DNA of 46,341 nucleotides from Brachionus koreanus (Eukaryota > Rotifera > Eurotatoria > Ploima > Brachionidae). The translations under genes were made by a program, and so were the position numbers. Shown here piece by piece: positions 20,044 through 33,706 of this stretch (the first letter of the stretch is position 1; the number at the start of each line of letters is the position of its first letter). Under the pieces are notes generated by a model that saw nothing but the letters and a program-made list of their open reading frames with translations, did not search any database and had not been told where the DNA came from. The stretch is from assembly GCA_016987375.1 (NCBI GenBank), contig PJRA01000508.1, positions 740,850-787,190 of the forward strand, read 5' to 3'.

Positions 20044-20280
20044 TTAACACTCAAAAACCGGAGGAGTCTTTTGAACCCCTATTGTAACTTCCTTTATTTG
20101 TTTTTTATTCAATAAATTTAAGCATATTTTTTTAATTGTTTTTTCAATCATATCTTAAATAGAAAATATTATAAAATTATTTATTTTTTTCTATAAAATA
20201 ATTTTATTTTCATTGAAAAAAAGTATCAAAAAAGATTTAAATAAAATGGTCAAAAAAGTGATCCGGTTTTTGAGTGTTAA
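20044..20280. mobile_element. MITE with perfect 19-bp TIR TTAACACTCAAAAACCGGA
   Basis: 237 bp bounded by TTAA. The left end TTAACACTCAAAAACCGGA (20044-20062) is the exact reverse complement of the right end TCCGGTTTTTGAGTGTTAA (20262-20280). No coding capacity. The first eight bases are those of the other TTAA-bounded elements in this window; the rest of the terminal repeat differs, so it is a separate family with piggyBac-like ends. Confidence 0.75.
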
Positions 20281-20689
20281 GAAAGATTTTTTCGCCTTTA
20301 AAATTTTAATGCATCACTAGTAACTATTAATGCAACGCAAAAATATTTTTGCTATGTATTAAAACTACAGCACTTTCTAAAAAACAAAAAAATATATAAA
20401 TGGATTATAGGAAGAAAATAACTTTTGTTAGCTAGCAGATTTTTTTATCAAAATTTAAATAATTGATTAAATTTTCAAAAAAAAAATTTTTAAACATATT
20501 TATAATTTAAATCAAATTAGCCTTTTTTGGTTATTGATTAATTTTTATACTTTTGAAACCTATACTCATGTTACATATAACACATTTATTTTCTATAAAT
20601 AATTAAAAATTTGGATTTTAATATTTTTTTTATTTTTTCTTTAGAAAAATTTAATAAATGATCAAATAGGTTATTAAATTTTCATATTT

Positions 20690-20692
<3 letters not shown>

Positions 20693-20724
<32 letters not shown>

Positions 20725-20727
20725 TAT
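20693..20727. repeat. (ATA)n microsatellite
   Basis: About 12 tandem ATA/AAT units. The adjoining GC-richer stretch 20740-20890 reads on the minus strand as a basic, Gln/Thr-rich tail running into this repeat, which could be the 3' end of another LINE with a trinucleotide tail. That part is conjecture. Confidence 0.8.
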
Positions 20728-21818
20728 TACGCTTTAAGTTTGTAGTTGTTTATGCTTAGATCTCCCTTTCAGTCTCATGTCGGATTATTCTTGGATATTT
20801 TCTTCTGAGTTTTAGTTGGAGTGTATTGCTGTATTGCTGCAGTGTGTTAAATGGAGTGGAGATACCCTCTCGGTCTGAGTTTTAAGAAGATCTTGTTGAT
20901 TCAAATATTCAAATTTTTTTGCAAAGTATCTATTAAGATCTTTTTTTACTAAGGTAAAATCCTAATAAATGAATGTTTGGTTAAGCTTTTAGATCTTTCG
21001 AATAATTAATGTATTATATTTTAAAAAAATTTAATTAAGGGGAATTTACTTACATGACATTGAAAGGCCAATTATAAAGTCTAAAAACACAACATTATAA
21101 AATTACCATAAAAAAAAATATTTTGAATTTTTTTTAAGCAAATATTTCTTTAGTAAAAGAGACTTTTAATTCCTCTTTTTATTCAACTTTGTTCTTTAAT
21201 ATTAAGTCATATTTTAATCGGAAATTTCTATTCTAAGCATGGCAGTTAAGAAATATTATGAAAATAAAATGTTTATGTCTTAAAATTTAAAAAATATACT
21301 AAAATATTTAGAAACTTGTTCTGTTGATCAATTCGAACTTTGGAAAAATCAATTGTTTTAGGACTTGTCTCACTTAAGATCACAATTTTTTCTTTTTTAG
21401 CTCATTTCTTTTACAAGCTTCCGATTAATTTATAATTCTAATTTGACTTATTAGATTAGTTTTCACAAAAAAATTCTAAATTGATGACTTGCAGTTTTCA
21501 AGCTCAATTTTTGATCTAGTCAAGCTACCTAAAAGAGTGCCAATTGTCTAAAAATATATCTAGGCTAAGGATAAAAATAATCAACTGGTATTTTATTTCA
21601 AAAAATATAGTTTGAGTTTGAACCCCAGCAATTTGGAATAAAACTTAGTCTTTCCTTTCACAGTTATATGAAGAAATTAACATGGATTTTAATAGTTTTG
21701 AAAAAAATAATGAAATAATGTTATGTGATTACAATAATAGTACTGATATTAGAGAGAACTACAGCAGACTAGATGCAGAACGAAGCTTTAAGAAGTTTTG
21801 CCATGCAAGCTAATTAAT

Positions 21819-22200
21819 TTATTTTAAATAAATAATTGTAGTTGAGTTGAGTTGAGTTGAAAGCAGTTTGCTCGTATTTGTATATTTCTTCAATTCTTGT
21901 TTTGACTTAGCTTCTAAGAATTTGACGAAAATGTGATTAGTTCTCTCTTCATTCGCATCAAGCTTAAATATTCTATGTATCGTTTGAATAGAAGATTTAA
22001 TTGGAAAATACTTAATAATTTTTAGAATCTTGTTTTGAATTTTCTGAAAGCTTGACTTGATTCTTTCAGTCTCTACATTAATTATCACAAAACAGTAGTC
22101 AAAAAGAGATTTAATTAACGACTTATACAACTGTACGTGTTTAAGAATAAAGAATTTGCCCACTCAAAATTTTTTATTCGTCTGAGCAGGTTAGTTTTAG
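21819..22200 (-). mobile_element. Jockey/L2-like LINE C-terminal relic with (TCAAC)n tail
   Basis: The minus-strand frame has HVQLYKSLIKSLFDYCFVII, then FQKIQNKILKIIKYFPIKSS and IHRIFKLDANEERTNHIFVK. This is the usual LINE pattern (LY..LI.S.FDY......Q..QNK.L..I....). Upstream, a one-base frameshift separates NLLRRIKNFE from this frame. The ORF ends in QLNST, encoded by a TCAAC pentanucleotide repeat (21841-21860 on the plus strand as GTTGA units). Confidence 0.68.
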
Positions 22201-23730
22201 GAATAAGTTTCTTTTTTGGTTGTTGATAATCAATATTTTATATTTTAATAAATAACGTAATTGTTCGTAAATAATATTAAGACATGTATTTTTTGTTCAA
22301 AATTGAACAAAATTCAGTGTTAACTTAAGATGAATCATTTTTTCAAAATAATTTATATATATTTAAAATCTTTGTAGAATTTTCTATAAGATGATATATA
22401 AAACTTAATTTCTTCAGAATTAGTTTGCCGGGGACATTTTGATGAAAGGGTCATAGGTAATACCATTGCTCTAATTCAAAGAATAATTATAAAAATTTTT
22501 TTTACATTAGAAGTTTAGTTACATTCATATAAAATTTAATAGTATTTTGATTAGAGTAACATGTTTTTTTTTTAATTTAAAAAAAACGGTCATTCCTTTT
22601 TGAAACCCCGTTAAGTCAAAATGAGACTAAATATGAATTTGTTCCTCAGGAAAAAGAATCTATTTAATATCTATTTTTATTTTATTTTTAAATTTCAAAA
22701 ATAACTTTCAGTCTCTTGTTTGAAAAAAGTAAGCTTAAGAATAAATGCAGAAAATAAGACAATTAAGTTTACTAACATTTTTAATTGTTTTTAATTTTTC
22801 AAATAAATTTTTCTTTCCTTATTATTATCATTATCATCAATCGGAATACCTAGCGTATTTCATAAAATAAAGAAAGTTCGGTCATCTAAGTGTTTCTTCT
22901 ATTCGAAAATATCTATAAATAAAAAGTTACTCAAATAGAAACAAGAAATTACATGTTTTACATGGCAAACGACTGGTTTTAAACAATGAGTCACATTTTT
23001 TTGAGAAAAGCAATTCAATAAAGGGAAATTTTTGACTCTAATACTAGCAAGTTTCTTTTATTTGTGATTATTTCTATTTGATGAAATATACGGTAGTTTA
23101 TTCTAAGACTTGGCCAATAGTAAATATCGATTAAAACATTTATCGATAAGAAATCGATTTCAAACAAATTGATGATTTATGCGTCTAATGGCCAATAGTT
23201 TGGTTCGAAAAAAACACATAAGTCTCAAATTAAAATCAACAAGAGATCTGAGAAATGCATATTTTGGCATTTAAATTAGTAAATAAAGCAATCAATGCTA
23301 AAAAAAACGATATTTTTGGCCTTTTGATAGTACGAAATATGAGTTAGTAAAAGAGTTTAAAATAAAAAAAAAATAGGTAGCTTTTTACGAAAATTTATTC
23401 AACATTAAAACTAACAAAAAAAAATTTAATTACATAAAATCAAGAAGGAAAGAAAAAATTTTAAAAAAAAAGAGAAAAAAAATAATAATTTTCTTTTTAA
23501 TTGAATTCAAAAGCTTTAAATTAAAGAAATTAGAGAAAACAAAATGCGACGAAATTAATTAAACAACTTTAAACCTGAACAATACTAATAAAAATCACCA
23601 TAGCCATACACTCAAAGCTCCTCTAAATAAAACTATTTCTCGGTTATTTAATATTTACATGCCGGAAAATAAAACATCAAATCGTTTGCTTTAGCGGAGC
23701 ATTGAGCTCAAATTTCTAACTAAACATTAA

Positions 23731-24948
<1,218 letters not shown>

Positions 24949-27900
24949 TATACTTGCTGCCAGGCAGTCTTCTTTGCCAACACCCTAAATGAATTTATTT
25001 TTATGGCCGATATTATTCAAATTTAATAGAGCTGTTTTGAGTTATAGCTCTAATTAATTTTTATTAGAAAGCTATTAAAATTAAATGATAGTATAGTTTT
25101 GTTTTGAATGAATAGCCCTATGATTTAGATATAAATTTTCTTATTTATTTTTTAATTTCTTTTTTGTAGCTTGTACAGAAATTTAGATACGAATATTTCT
25201 TATATAAAAAAATAAATAAATAAAATAAAAATATGAGTTCTAGTCGAATATGAGTCGAGATTTTTGTATACAGCCAATGATTTTTTTTCGCCTAGCAAAA
25301 TAGAATAGAAAATAAAAAACTAATCAAAATAAAATTAGAAAATTAGTGCTTTTATTCGCCTGAATTTTCTATAAATAACAAGTCTAAGCCAATAGAAAAA
25401 TATAGACCTTATAATAGAGAGAGAGAAGCAAGATTCGAAATGCTAACCTAAACACCGCCTTGTTTTTTGTTTGCAAAATTTTACCTTTATTTTCATCAGA
25501 CTCAAATTTTGTTTTTAAAAAAAATTTTCTTCAAATTATTTAATTTATTAGATTTAATTGGCATATTTTTCCGACATATTATTAAATTTATTTTCAACTA
25601 AGTACCAGTCTGTCAAATACCAAGTTTTAGATCAAAAACATGCAAAAATATACCCATTAATTGCCATTAGTGAAAACTAAACAGTGAAATTTAATTTTTA
25701 AATTATAAAATTTAATAAATGTTCACTTTTTTTATAGAATTTTTTAATCTATTAAAAATCATCTACTAAGAAAATTTAAATAAATAAAAATTTTCAACAA
25801 TTTTATTAGTTTTTTTGACATTTATTCTTTTAAACTAAAACCATAAAACACAATTATTATTGCAAAAAATTTCACTTAAAATATATTTGTCCATCATATC
25901 CTTGAAGGATATTAATTGTTTCCATCTAGTTGATCTTTTAAAGCACAATTAAAGCCTAACTAAACCATTTTGTAAATTTTCTTGTCTATGGATACCAAAC
26001 TCTGGTCTTTTGTTTTCACAAACAGTACACCAAACCATCTGATAGATTATTCGACCGGAATTTATTTTTATGTTTAGCGAAAAAGAAAATTTATTTTCAA
26101 TAATCAAGTGAGAAGAATTTCTTTGAATAAAATATCAATTAAATTTATTTTTGTATCAAAATTTTTAGTAGTATAAAAAAGAGAGTTGTTTTTTTAAAAT
26201 TTTGCAATTAAATAAATTTATTTTACCAACTAATTTGATTCATAATGACAAATAAATTGTGTCTGGTCTGGTTTTGGTTTTTTTTTTAAATTACCATCAT
26301 ATTAGTCAATTAAATGTTTAATTAGCTAAATAAATCTTTTAAAGAATTTAGTAGAGATTTTTTTGAATCAATATCATCAAAATTTATGTTCTTAGTTTGT
26401 TCTCAAAATGTAATTTATGTTTACATATTAACTGATTCTGGAAAACATTTATTTATTCATCTAATAATTTATTAATATTTCAGGACTTATAAACAAATTA
26501 GGCTTCCATTTGTATCTGAGTGCATGATCCAAAGTGCTTTATCGCTTTTATTATATCTTTACTTTGTTCAAGCCTACATTGATCTATATGAGTAAATTTT
26601 ATTACTTTTAGACTGCTGGTTGTAAACAAAACTGCTCACTTGGCTCAACAAAAAAAAGCAATTAAAACTCTTTGAAAATTGATTTTAACACAAAATTTGG
26701 CGAATCTGCAGCCATAAAATCGATGACATTTAAAAATCAAGTCCAAAGTGGAAACGAAAAGCAATAAAAAAGATTAAATTCTGGTTTTATTTCACCACAG
26801 GGATATATTAAATTCTGCCTAAACAACATCAACAAAACAAAAAAGCAATTATCTTAAAATTGAAATTCAACTCCATCAGGAAGAAATAAACGATAAACTA
26901 TAGTAAGAGAAATGGCGTGCAGTTGTTCGATAAATATCAATATCCGCAGGGCCAAAAGCTCACAAAACACCGATTTTCTTAAGTAAAAAACCGAGCTATT
27001 ACAAACTTGCTTCCTAAATTGTATTAAAAAATCATTAAATTCAAGCAAATAATAAAGATCATTGTCGCCGTCCTAGTGTTATGTTCAGGTTGTGAAAAAA
27101 AAATTTTACGACTTATCATTAAAAATCAATTAGCTTACAAGGACTTTTTTGGGCTTCGGCTTTTTTCTTGGTTTTAAATTTTCTTAATTAGAATGTCACA
27201 TTGGAGAATTAAAGTGCAATGAGAAACAAAATTTACATGATTCGGATTAATTATCCGATTTTTGAAACTACCTGGAGCATGTTTTATTACTGAACGAATA
27301 ATTGAGACTTATTTTTTGCCAATAGTCTATTTAAATTACCATATTTAGCGTTAAAAATAAGTGTAGAGTACTCTGATAAAATCACATGCTAATGAGAATA
27401 AATTCACTTAGACCTAGTTGTGATTTACCATTTTTTTTAAAAGATGCTTTTTGATAGAACTATGCGAAATTTACTCACGGGTGAAATGTCATTTTAAATT
27501 TTATGGTTCGTGTCATTTTATTTTGTCGCAATGGCTCGTTAAGGCAATATTTTATAGGCAAAATATTTATGCAACCATTCAATTTAATTTATAGATCATA
27601 AATTAATTAGGATACTAGATTCAATAAAACGTGTTGATAGTTTAAGTTACATTATTTAAACTCCATGAATTTAATATCAGATGATATGATGTATGTCAGT
27701 CAAGCATTAAATAAAAAAATTAAATTATAATTTGAATAAAATATAAGTATTTTAAAATAATTTTATTTTGAAAGGTTATTAATAAAAAAAAACTAAAGAC
27801 TATAAAAAATATTTAATATATCTATTGAAAGGTTTAAAAGAAAAACACTTGACTGTATATAAGTCTTTCAGTCATAGAGAAACAAAAAATTGTTGTTGAT

Positions 27901-27989
27901 GAATTCCCATATGAATGATCAACCAGAAGATTTTGTGTGTTGGGTGGCTTGTAAAAAAATACCAATGAATGATAGGAGTCTCATTTTCC

Positions 27990-28165
27990 ATTGATTTAAC
28001 ATTAATGAAATACATTAAGACACAATGCGATGGAAGATGTATTTGAATTTAAGCAAATGTAAAGTAATACATAGTAGGAACAAAAAATTAACCTGAAACA
28101 CATCTGTTCGCTTGGAAACAGAAGACGATTTAAATTTAATAAATGCTATGTAGGATGATTTTAAA
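27990..28165 (+). mobile_element. CR1-like LINE reverse-transcriptase fragment
   Basis: Plus-strand pieces FNINEIH, DTMRWKMYLNLSKCKVIHSR and SVRLETEDDLNLINAM match the post-catalytic block W...FNLSKCKVMH.G of CR1-group LINEs. Stops are present. It is abutted directly by the family R copy. Confidence 0.55.
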
Positions 28166-28620
28166 TGAGACATTCATATGATAAATGATTTTGTTTTCCG
28201 CAAGATATGTTGAACAACGTTAAACCTACTGGGCTCAAAATTAACACTAGAAGCACCAGGCATTTTTTAACGTTTTTTTAATTTAAAAAATTTATTATAA
28301 AAAAAATATAATAATTTTATAAATTTATATCATTTTTTAAAGAAAATTTTATAATCTACATAAATCAAAAAAATATATATTCATTTTAAAAATCTATTCA
28401 AAAGATATGAGGATTTAAAAATTTTGGTGTTTCTAGTGTTGATGGGGTAAAAGCAAAAGTGATGTGCATAAAAACCAAATTGAATATGGTAATGACATTG
28501 ATGGTGTACAAATCGAATATATAAGTAAATTTACAAACTTAGGAAGCGGACTTTGGACATGTACTTAAAATGAAAGGGAAACGGATACCAAACAGAGCCC
28601 TTCCTTTTCATACTCTATTC
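28165..28620 (+). mobile_element. LINE family R copy interrupted by a MITE
   Basis: GTTGAACAACGTTAAACC followed by TGGGCTCAAAA corresponds to GGTGAATAACGCTATACC and TGAACTCGAAATAAA in the copy at 11664. It resumes after the MITE as GGGGTAAAAGC.., GGTGTACAAATCG.. and AAATTTACAAACTTAGGAAG (compare GAATTTACATACTTAGAAAG), then GACATGTACTTAAAATGAAAG. It is diverged and deleted but collinear. Confidence 0.55.
28241..28442. mobile_element. TTAACACTAGAAGCACC-type MITE, copy B, nested in a LINE relic
   Basis: Left end TTAACACTAGAAGCACC is intact (28241-28257); right end GGTGTTTCTAGTGTTGA has TTGA in place of TTAA. The internal sequence closely matches copy A in the same orientation (shared AAAAGATATGAGGATTTAAA, TATAAATTTATATCATTTTT). 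The flanks are the two halves of a LINE family R copy. Confidence 0.75.
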
Positions 28621-29299
28621 ATTTTCTGAAATAAAGTGGCTTATTATAGAATTCTTAAGGTTGAAAATTAAAAAATCAGTCGACTTTAAATGTTCTTAAG
28701 AATGACTTAAATATTACATAATTTTGAAGATAATCCTGAAATGACTCACTCTATCTAATTCAATTAATTTATTCTGAAAGATTTAATTCAGATAGAATAC
28801 CAAATATATTTTTCATTTTAAAATTAAAAAAATTTTAATTCTGAAAATAATCAGAGAAATTAAATAGCAAATAAATTGAAAAAATAAGCAAAAAAATCGT
28901 TGAACAGGCTATTTGTCTTTTTTATTCTAAACATGGCTTAATAAATTACAATTTTGCCTAGTGATCACAAAGAGAATTAATGAATTATGAAAAGCTTGAA
29001 TTATTTTTAAAATGTAAGTGAAACTAACCAAAAATTTTATTTTGGAAATTTAATTTATCAGTCTTTTTTTAATGAATTAAAATAAAAATTTTAAAAAAGG
29101 TTTAATATATTTGATTTTATTTATTTGATTTTTGTTTATTTAATTGTAGATTTAAAACTATAATTCATTTATTTAGTTAATAAAATAAACAAAATTGAAT
29201 GCTCTCCAAAATTATTTTTTTTATGTAAAATCTTTTTTTTTATTTAATTCTAAAAAAATTTTTTTAAAATGAAAACTTTAAATTGAAATTTTGAAATTT

Positions 29300-30110
29300 T
29301 GTTTTTTTTTGCGTCATTATTTGAAAAAAGGTCTATTAGAAACAGCAGTAACTCATGGAGTAGTATGTCTAATTGAAGGTGAAAATGTGCTTAAACTAAG
29401 AAATATAAAAGATTGGTTTTAAAAATTTAAAAGTGGTGTTTGAGAGAGAAAGGGTCAGCTAAACTAAATGCTCGCCAATTATAAAATTACCGTTACATAT
29501 CATAATTTTAAAGATTTCGATATATAGTGATTCATTGAAATTTCTTGGGAAACTAATTAAAAATCTTCAAAATGAACGATTTTTCAAATGGATTATTACT
29601 TGTTATGATAACAGAAATTAATGATTGAACCAATCTCAACCAGCTCAGCCAGTGGCGCTTTGATAAAAAGGATGATATTGTGACGTTCATGCTATATATG
29701 CATAACTTTATCCTGAAGATTTAGAACGAATGAATGCTTTGCTTCAAGCAAATATCTTTCTTTAGTCAATCTACAGTTAAGTTTATTTCTTCAAAATAAC
29801 GCTCATATTAGTTTTAAATACAATGGAAAAATTATAAGAGTTGGCCAAAGGTTCGAACTTTTTCCTTTTATCCAGCATATAGCCCATATTTAACTCCTGA
29901 TTATAATAATTTCCGCTCAATGGCTCATTTTCTTAGAAGACGGCATTTTACTATCCAAAACAAAGTTAAAGAAGAATTTCATGAATATTTTGGCTTCGAA
30001 ATAAAAGGTACAAGATTGGTTTAAATTTACTTGCTGATAGTTGGCTAAAGAGTACAGAGCATAATGGTTTATATTTTGTAAATTAGCTAGCTATTGCTTT
30101 TTTTATTTAT
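29300..30110 (+). pseudogene. mariner-type transposase relic, nearly full-length but dead
   Basis: Frame-shifted pieces in order: LLETAVTHGVVCLIEGENVL and RNIKDWF.KFKSG (the mariner N-terminal HTH end, pattern GENVLS.RT...WF.KFKSGD), RFFKWIITCYDN, RFDKKDDIVT, SSKITLIL (region of the DNARPH motif), then YPAYSPYLTPDYNNFRSMAH with FLRRRHF, and a C-terminal tail with LADSWLKS. It ends with AGCATAATGGTTTATATTTT as in the 9483 and 36340 relics. Numerous stops. Confidence 0.72.
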
Positions 30111-30542
30111 CTAAAAAATTAATATGATAACTGATAATTTTTAAATAAAAGATTTAAATAAAATTAAAAATTCGGTAACATTATAATTTAGAAAAAATTT
30201 ATTTAATTTAAATAATAAAAAAAATCAGATTTAGATCAAAATGACAGATTTAAGATATCTCATTTTTGGTTTCCTGTTTGTTTTTATTAAACCTTTTGAA
30301 TTTAATAATTACTTAAACTTAAATGTTAACTTAAATTTATACAAATTAAAAATAAAGAATAAACTAAAAAAAAATGTTTCTTAAACTTTGAGCTATTACT
30401 TTGATTCTTGTTTAAGTCAAATAAATAAACGCCACAATACATCTAATTGAAAAACAAAGAGCTCAAAAATTTGCTTAGAAATTTTAATAATTTGTACCAA
30501 TTTTTATGTGGTTAGAAAAATATTTAAATTCAAACAAATAAA

Positions 30543-31358
30543 TTATTCTGAAGGCTTTAGAGCTTTGAACAAAATAATTGGTGGATATTTGAAGTAATCA
30601 TCATAAAAACCATCAACGTCTTCATAGTTTTCATCAAGACTAGGATTAACCCATTCAAAATTCACAAAGCCATACTTGGCAAAAGTCTGTTCGAAAACTT
30701 CCGGTGGCCAGAAGTAATTAATTACTTGGAATAAAAATCTACCATTAGTCGCATCACCATGATAAAATTTAACTGTTTGAGTTTTTTCATTATCTCTAAT
30801 AAACTCAAAACCATATTTGCGTAAAAGATTGAAGCATTTAGGATCAAGGAAGCCATTGTCCATGAGACCGCAGCAAAATCCCCCTGGTTTTAGAGAATTA
30901 AACATGGACTCGACAAAACCTTCCAGTCTCTCAATTGTTTCACCGTATTCAAGCAAATGTGATGAAAACACAATGTCGAACTGGCCTATTTTGAGTTTGG
31001 TCGAACAATCAGCAGCAAAATAAGCAATGTTATTGTACTTATCGTTATTAAAAGACAAGCTTTTGGCTTTTTTGATCATTTGTGGAGATATATCAACGCC
31101 ATATATTTTATATGCATTAAAATCAGCCAAAGTACGAGTGGAGCTACCGGAACCACATGCATAATCAATTATGGTTTTACCAGTTAGATCATGATTCAAA
31201 AGCTTCTTTATTGATGGTCTATCGACATGAAGAAAAAATGAGTTTTTCTTGAACAAATCGTACAAGTCAGCTTTGTCATCAGTCTCATATTGATTGTGTC
31301 TGTTGAATTCGTCGCTCTCCATTTTAGCTTCCAAAATGTCTGTATTTTCTAATTGCAT
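30543..31358 (-). CDS. Class I SAM-dependent methyltransferase, intronless, 271 aa
   Basis: Small-molecule-type methyltransferase, probably cytosolic; substrate unknown. The Rossmann fold is plain: motif I IDYACGSGSSTRTL (64-77), the acidic ribose-binding residue in YGVDISPQM (D89), FAADCS (114-119), motif IV FDIVFSSHLLEY (127-138) and LKPGG (156-160). The C-terminal half (NYFWPPEVFEQTFAKYGF, FDDYFKYPPIILFKALKP-like end) resembles animal proteins of the Methyltransf_11/25 type. No signal peptide or membrane span. The ATG at 31358 has a second Met at residue 13 as an alternative. Intact, with no frameshift; it stands alone between two gene deserts. The substrate cannot be read from sequence. 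Confidence 0.85.
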   Translation of the reverse strand: MQLENTDILEAKMESDEFNRHNQYETDDKADLYDLFKKNSFFLHVDRPSIKKLLNHDLTGKTIIDYACGSGSSTRTLADFNAYKIYGVDISPQMIKKAKSLSFNNDKYNNIAYFAADCSTKLKIGQFDIVFSSHLLEYGETIERLEGFVESMFNSLKPGGFCCGLMDNGFLDPKCFNLLRKYGFEFIRDNEKTQTVKFYHGDATNGRFLFQVINYFWPPEVFEQTFAKYGFVNFEWVNPSLDENYEDVDGFYDDYFKYPPIILFKALKPSE

Positions 31359-31910
31359 TTTTGCTAAAGCATTCTATGAATATTTTATGAAATTTTAAGC
31401 AGAAAAATTAAAATGAATATATTTTTTTATAATTGAATTCATAATTAAATGCATAGGGTGAAATGACGAGGCGAATTATAAAGGGTGTATACCAAAAAAT
31501 ATTCATAAAATAATTAACAAGTTTTCTTTTTTCTTAATTTAATAATAGCTTTATGAAAAAGAATATTTGATTAATGGGAAAATGTCCTTAAACTATAAGC
31601 ATATAGCGTGTTACAATCGGAATAGTTTAAATTAACATAATGAATACTTTTAAAGCGAAGAAATTCTCTGGGCTACAAAATAGTCTTCCCTCTTGGAAAG
31701 ATTTTTGACTTTTGTTTAAATGTTTTTGACTGAACAAGCTGATCTATTTAAAGAGAAAAAAAAAAATTTAAAGAAAATTATTTTTAATGATTTTTCACTA
31801 TTTTTTTCAAATTATGTTTTAAAAAATTAAAAAAATTTTTAATTACTGAATATGATTAAAAAAAAAATTCCAAAATAAAGATGTTGCCTAAAAATGAATC
31901 AAAAATCTGC

Positions 31911-32378
31911 TATCGGTATTCTCTTGTTCGATATTGCAGTCTCATAAACAGAAATACAACTTTGACGCATGCAATTTAAAATGAAATATTAATTGGTCTA
32001 TTTTTTTTGGTCTGATAAAGTCTTGGGATTTTTGCGATAAACAAAAATCAATTTTTAAAGCAGTAATCTTTTTTAAAGCAGCATTAGAAATTTGATTTCA
32101 AGAAAAATTTTAACTGTTAAATTAAATAAATTTCAAATTTAAAGTTCAAATTTTTTAATACCACTGACGGTCTTATGTATTAAATTTTAAATTATGATTT
32201 AAAAACCATAAATTTCAGAATTCAATTTTTAAATATTTGGAAAAAAATCTTAAGACTTGCTGCACTTTAACTAAAAACTTGTCGCAAATGGAGACTCAAG
32301 GTTAAAAAAAGTTTTTAGATCAGGCAAAGTTGTGATTCGGTTTATGAGGCTGCAATATCGAACAAGGCAATATGATAA
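31911..32378. mobile_element. Non-autonomous element with long (about 41-bp) terminal inverted repeats
   Basis: 31924-31964 (TTGTTCGATATTGCAGTCTC, then ATAAACAGAAATACAACTTTG) is the imperfect reverse complement of 32325-32365 (CAAAGTTGTGATTCGGTTTA, then TGAGGCTGCAATATCGAACAA), with about five mismatches. Weaker similarity extends outward (TATCGGTATTCTC against TATCATATTGCC). The interior of about 360 bp has no ORF. Part of it recurs at 33707-33812. Superfamily unknown. Confidence 0.68.
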
Positions 32379-33706
32379 CAAATATTTTCAATTAAGATTA
32401 AAAAAATTAATTTTCTTCTTGAAATTTCTTGTCGATTGTATGAGTATGAGTATTTTTTTGCAATAATATTTAAATGATACTAAAATAAATTATTAAATAT
32501 TAAAATACATAATTTTCTATAACTTTGATAAACAAAATATGATAAAATTTTTAACTTAAAATTAGGATTTATCTATCTAAATAGATTTTAAGTATTAGTT
32601 GGGTTTAGACATGAACTTTTTTGAAGGAGAAAGATTGAAATTTTCACTACAACTGCTATTTTAAGAACACTGCATGGACAGAAGAATGAATGCATAAAAC
32701 GAAATATTTTAGATAATAAATATGAAATATTTGCTTTACAAAAATTTAAAAATTAATTTTATATTTTTAAAAATATTTTCCTATATTCTAAGATCTTAGT
32801 TTTTTTTTATTTAACTAAAAAATTTAGTTTAGCATATTCAAGTTAAATCAAGTAAGAGTTAAATATAAATTAGTCTAGGCTAATGAAAAAATCAAGATTC
32901 TTAGGGTATTTATCTAAAAATTTTATCATGATAGTAAAACCTTTGCTATATTGGGTTGTTGAATTAGTGATTTTTATTTCAGAATTTAAATCACGCTACA
33001 TTTAATTTTTTTAAATTTTTCTAATTATTCATGGCTAAGCAATATTTTATGATACAAATTAAATTTTAAAGTTAACTTTTGTTCAAAAAAGAATTAATAA
33101 TTCTTGTATTTATTGGTAAAAAAATCTGGCCTCATCATCACGATTTGATGAGAAAAAATGAAAGAAAAAACCTGAGCATTTTATTATGATAAATAGAACT
33201 TTATTCATTATTCCCGAATTTTTCATACTAAAGTTTAGGAACTTCAAATATATTCGATTGAAAGGATCTAATTCCAATTGATAAAAAAGCGAGTAATTAT
33301 TAAAGAGAAATATAAAAGTGTTTAACAAAATTTCAATTTTAGTGTTAAAATATTTCTAAAAATTAGATTTAAATTCAAATATCAAAGCTCAAATTTTTGT
33401 TAATTTATATTGTTAAATGCTGAAAATATTTGTTTCAAAGATCTGCAATAGACTATGCTTAATTTAGAAGAACCAATGTTTCATTATTTGTTATTAAAGA
33501 AGCAAGACATTATTGAATAATGTTTTTTTAGATTTAATTTTTTTTATATTGATTCTAAATTAATGAAAAAGCAAAATTAAATATCATGTTTGCTTTAAAT
33601 CAAAAATAAAAAAAATAAAAATCTACGATTGTTCCTAGTTTTCTCTCCTGGATCAAAAACTGGAAAAAGCGTGAATGGTTATAGAAGGTTATAAATAAAT
33701 TAAAAT

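Larger units (their letters stand above)
17210..23730. other. Gene-poor region between TTI1 and the Hox gene
   Basis: About 6.5 kb without a recognised host gene. It contains two minus-strand LINE relics (17440-18055, 18230-18810), an inverted-repeat element (20044-20280), a trinucleotide microsatellite with a possible LINE tail (20693-20890), a LINE relic with pentanucleotide tail (21819-22200) and a cluster of ATCGAT sites (23111-23199). 18830-20040 and 22200-23100 show nothing beyond AT-rich sequence. Confidence 0.7.
24949..30542. other. Gene desert upstream of the Hox gene
   Basis: About 5.6 kb without a recognised host gene. 24949-27850 shows only AT-rich sequence, and any Hox 5' UTR and promoter should lie in its left part. 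From 27.9 kb on there are LINE relics (27990-28165, 28165-28620), a MITE (28241-28442) and a mariner relic (29300-30110). Confidence 0.7.
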
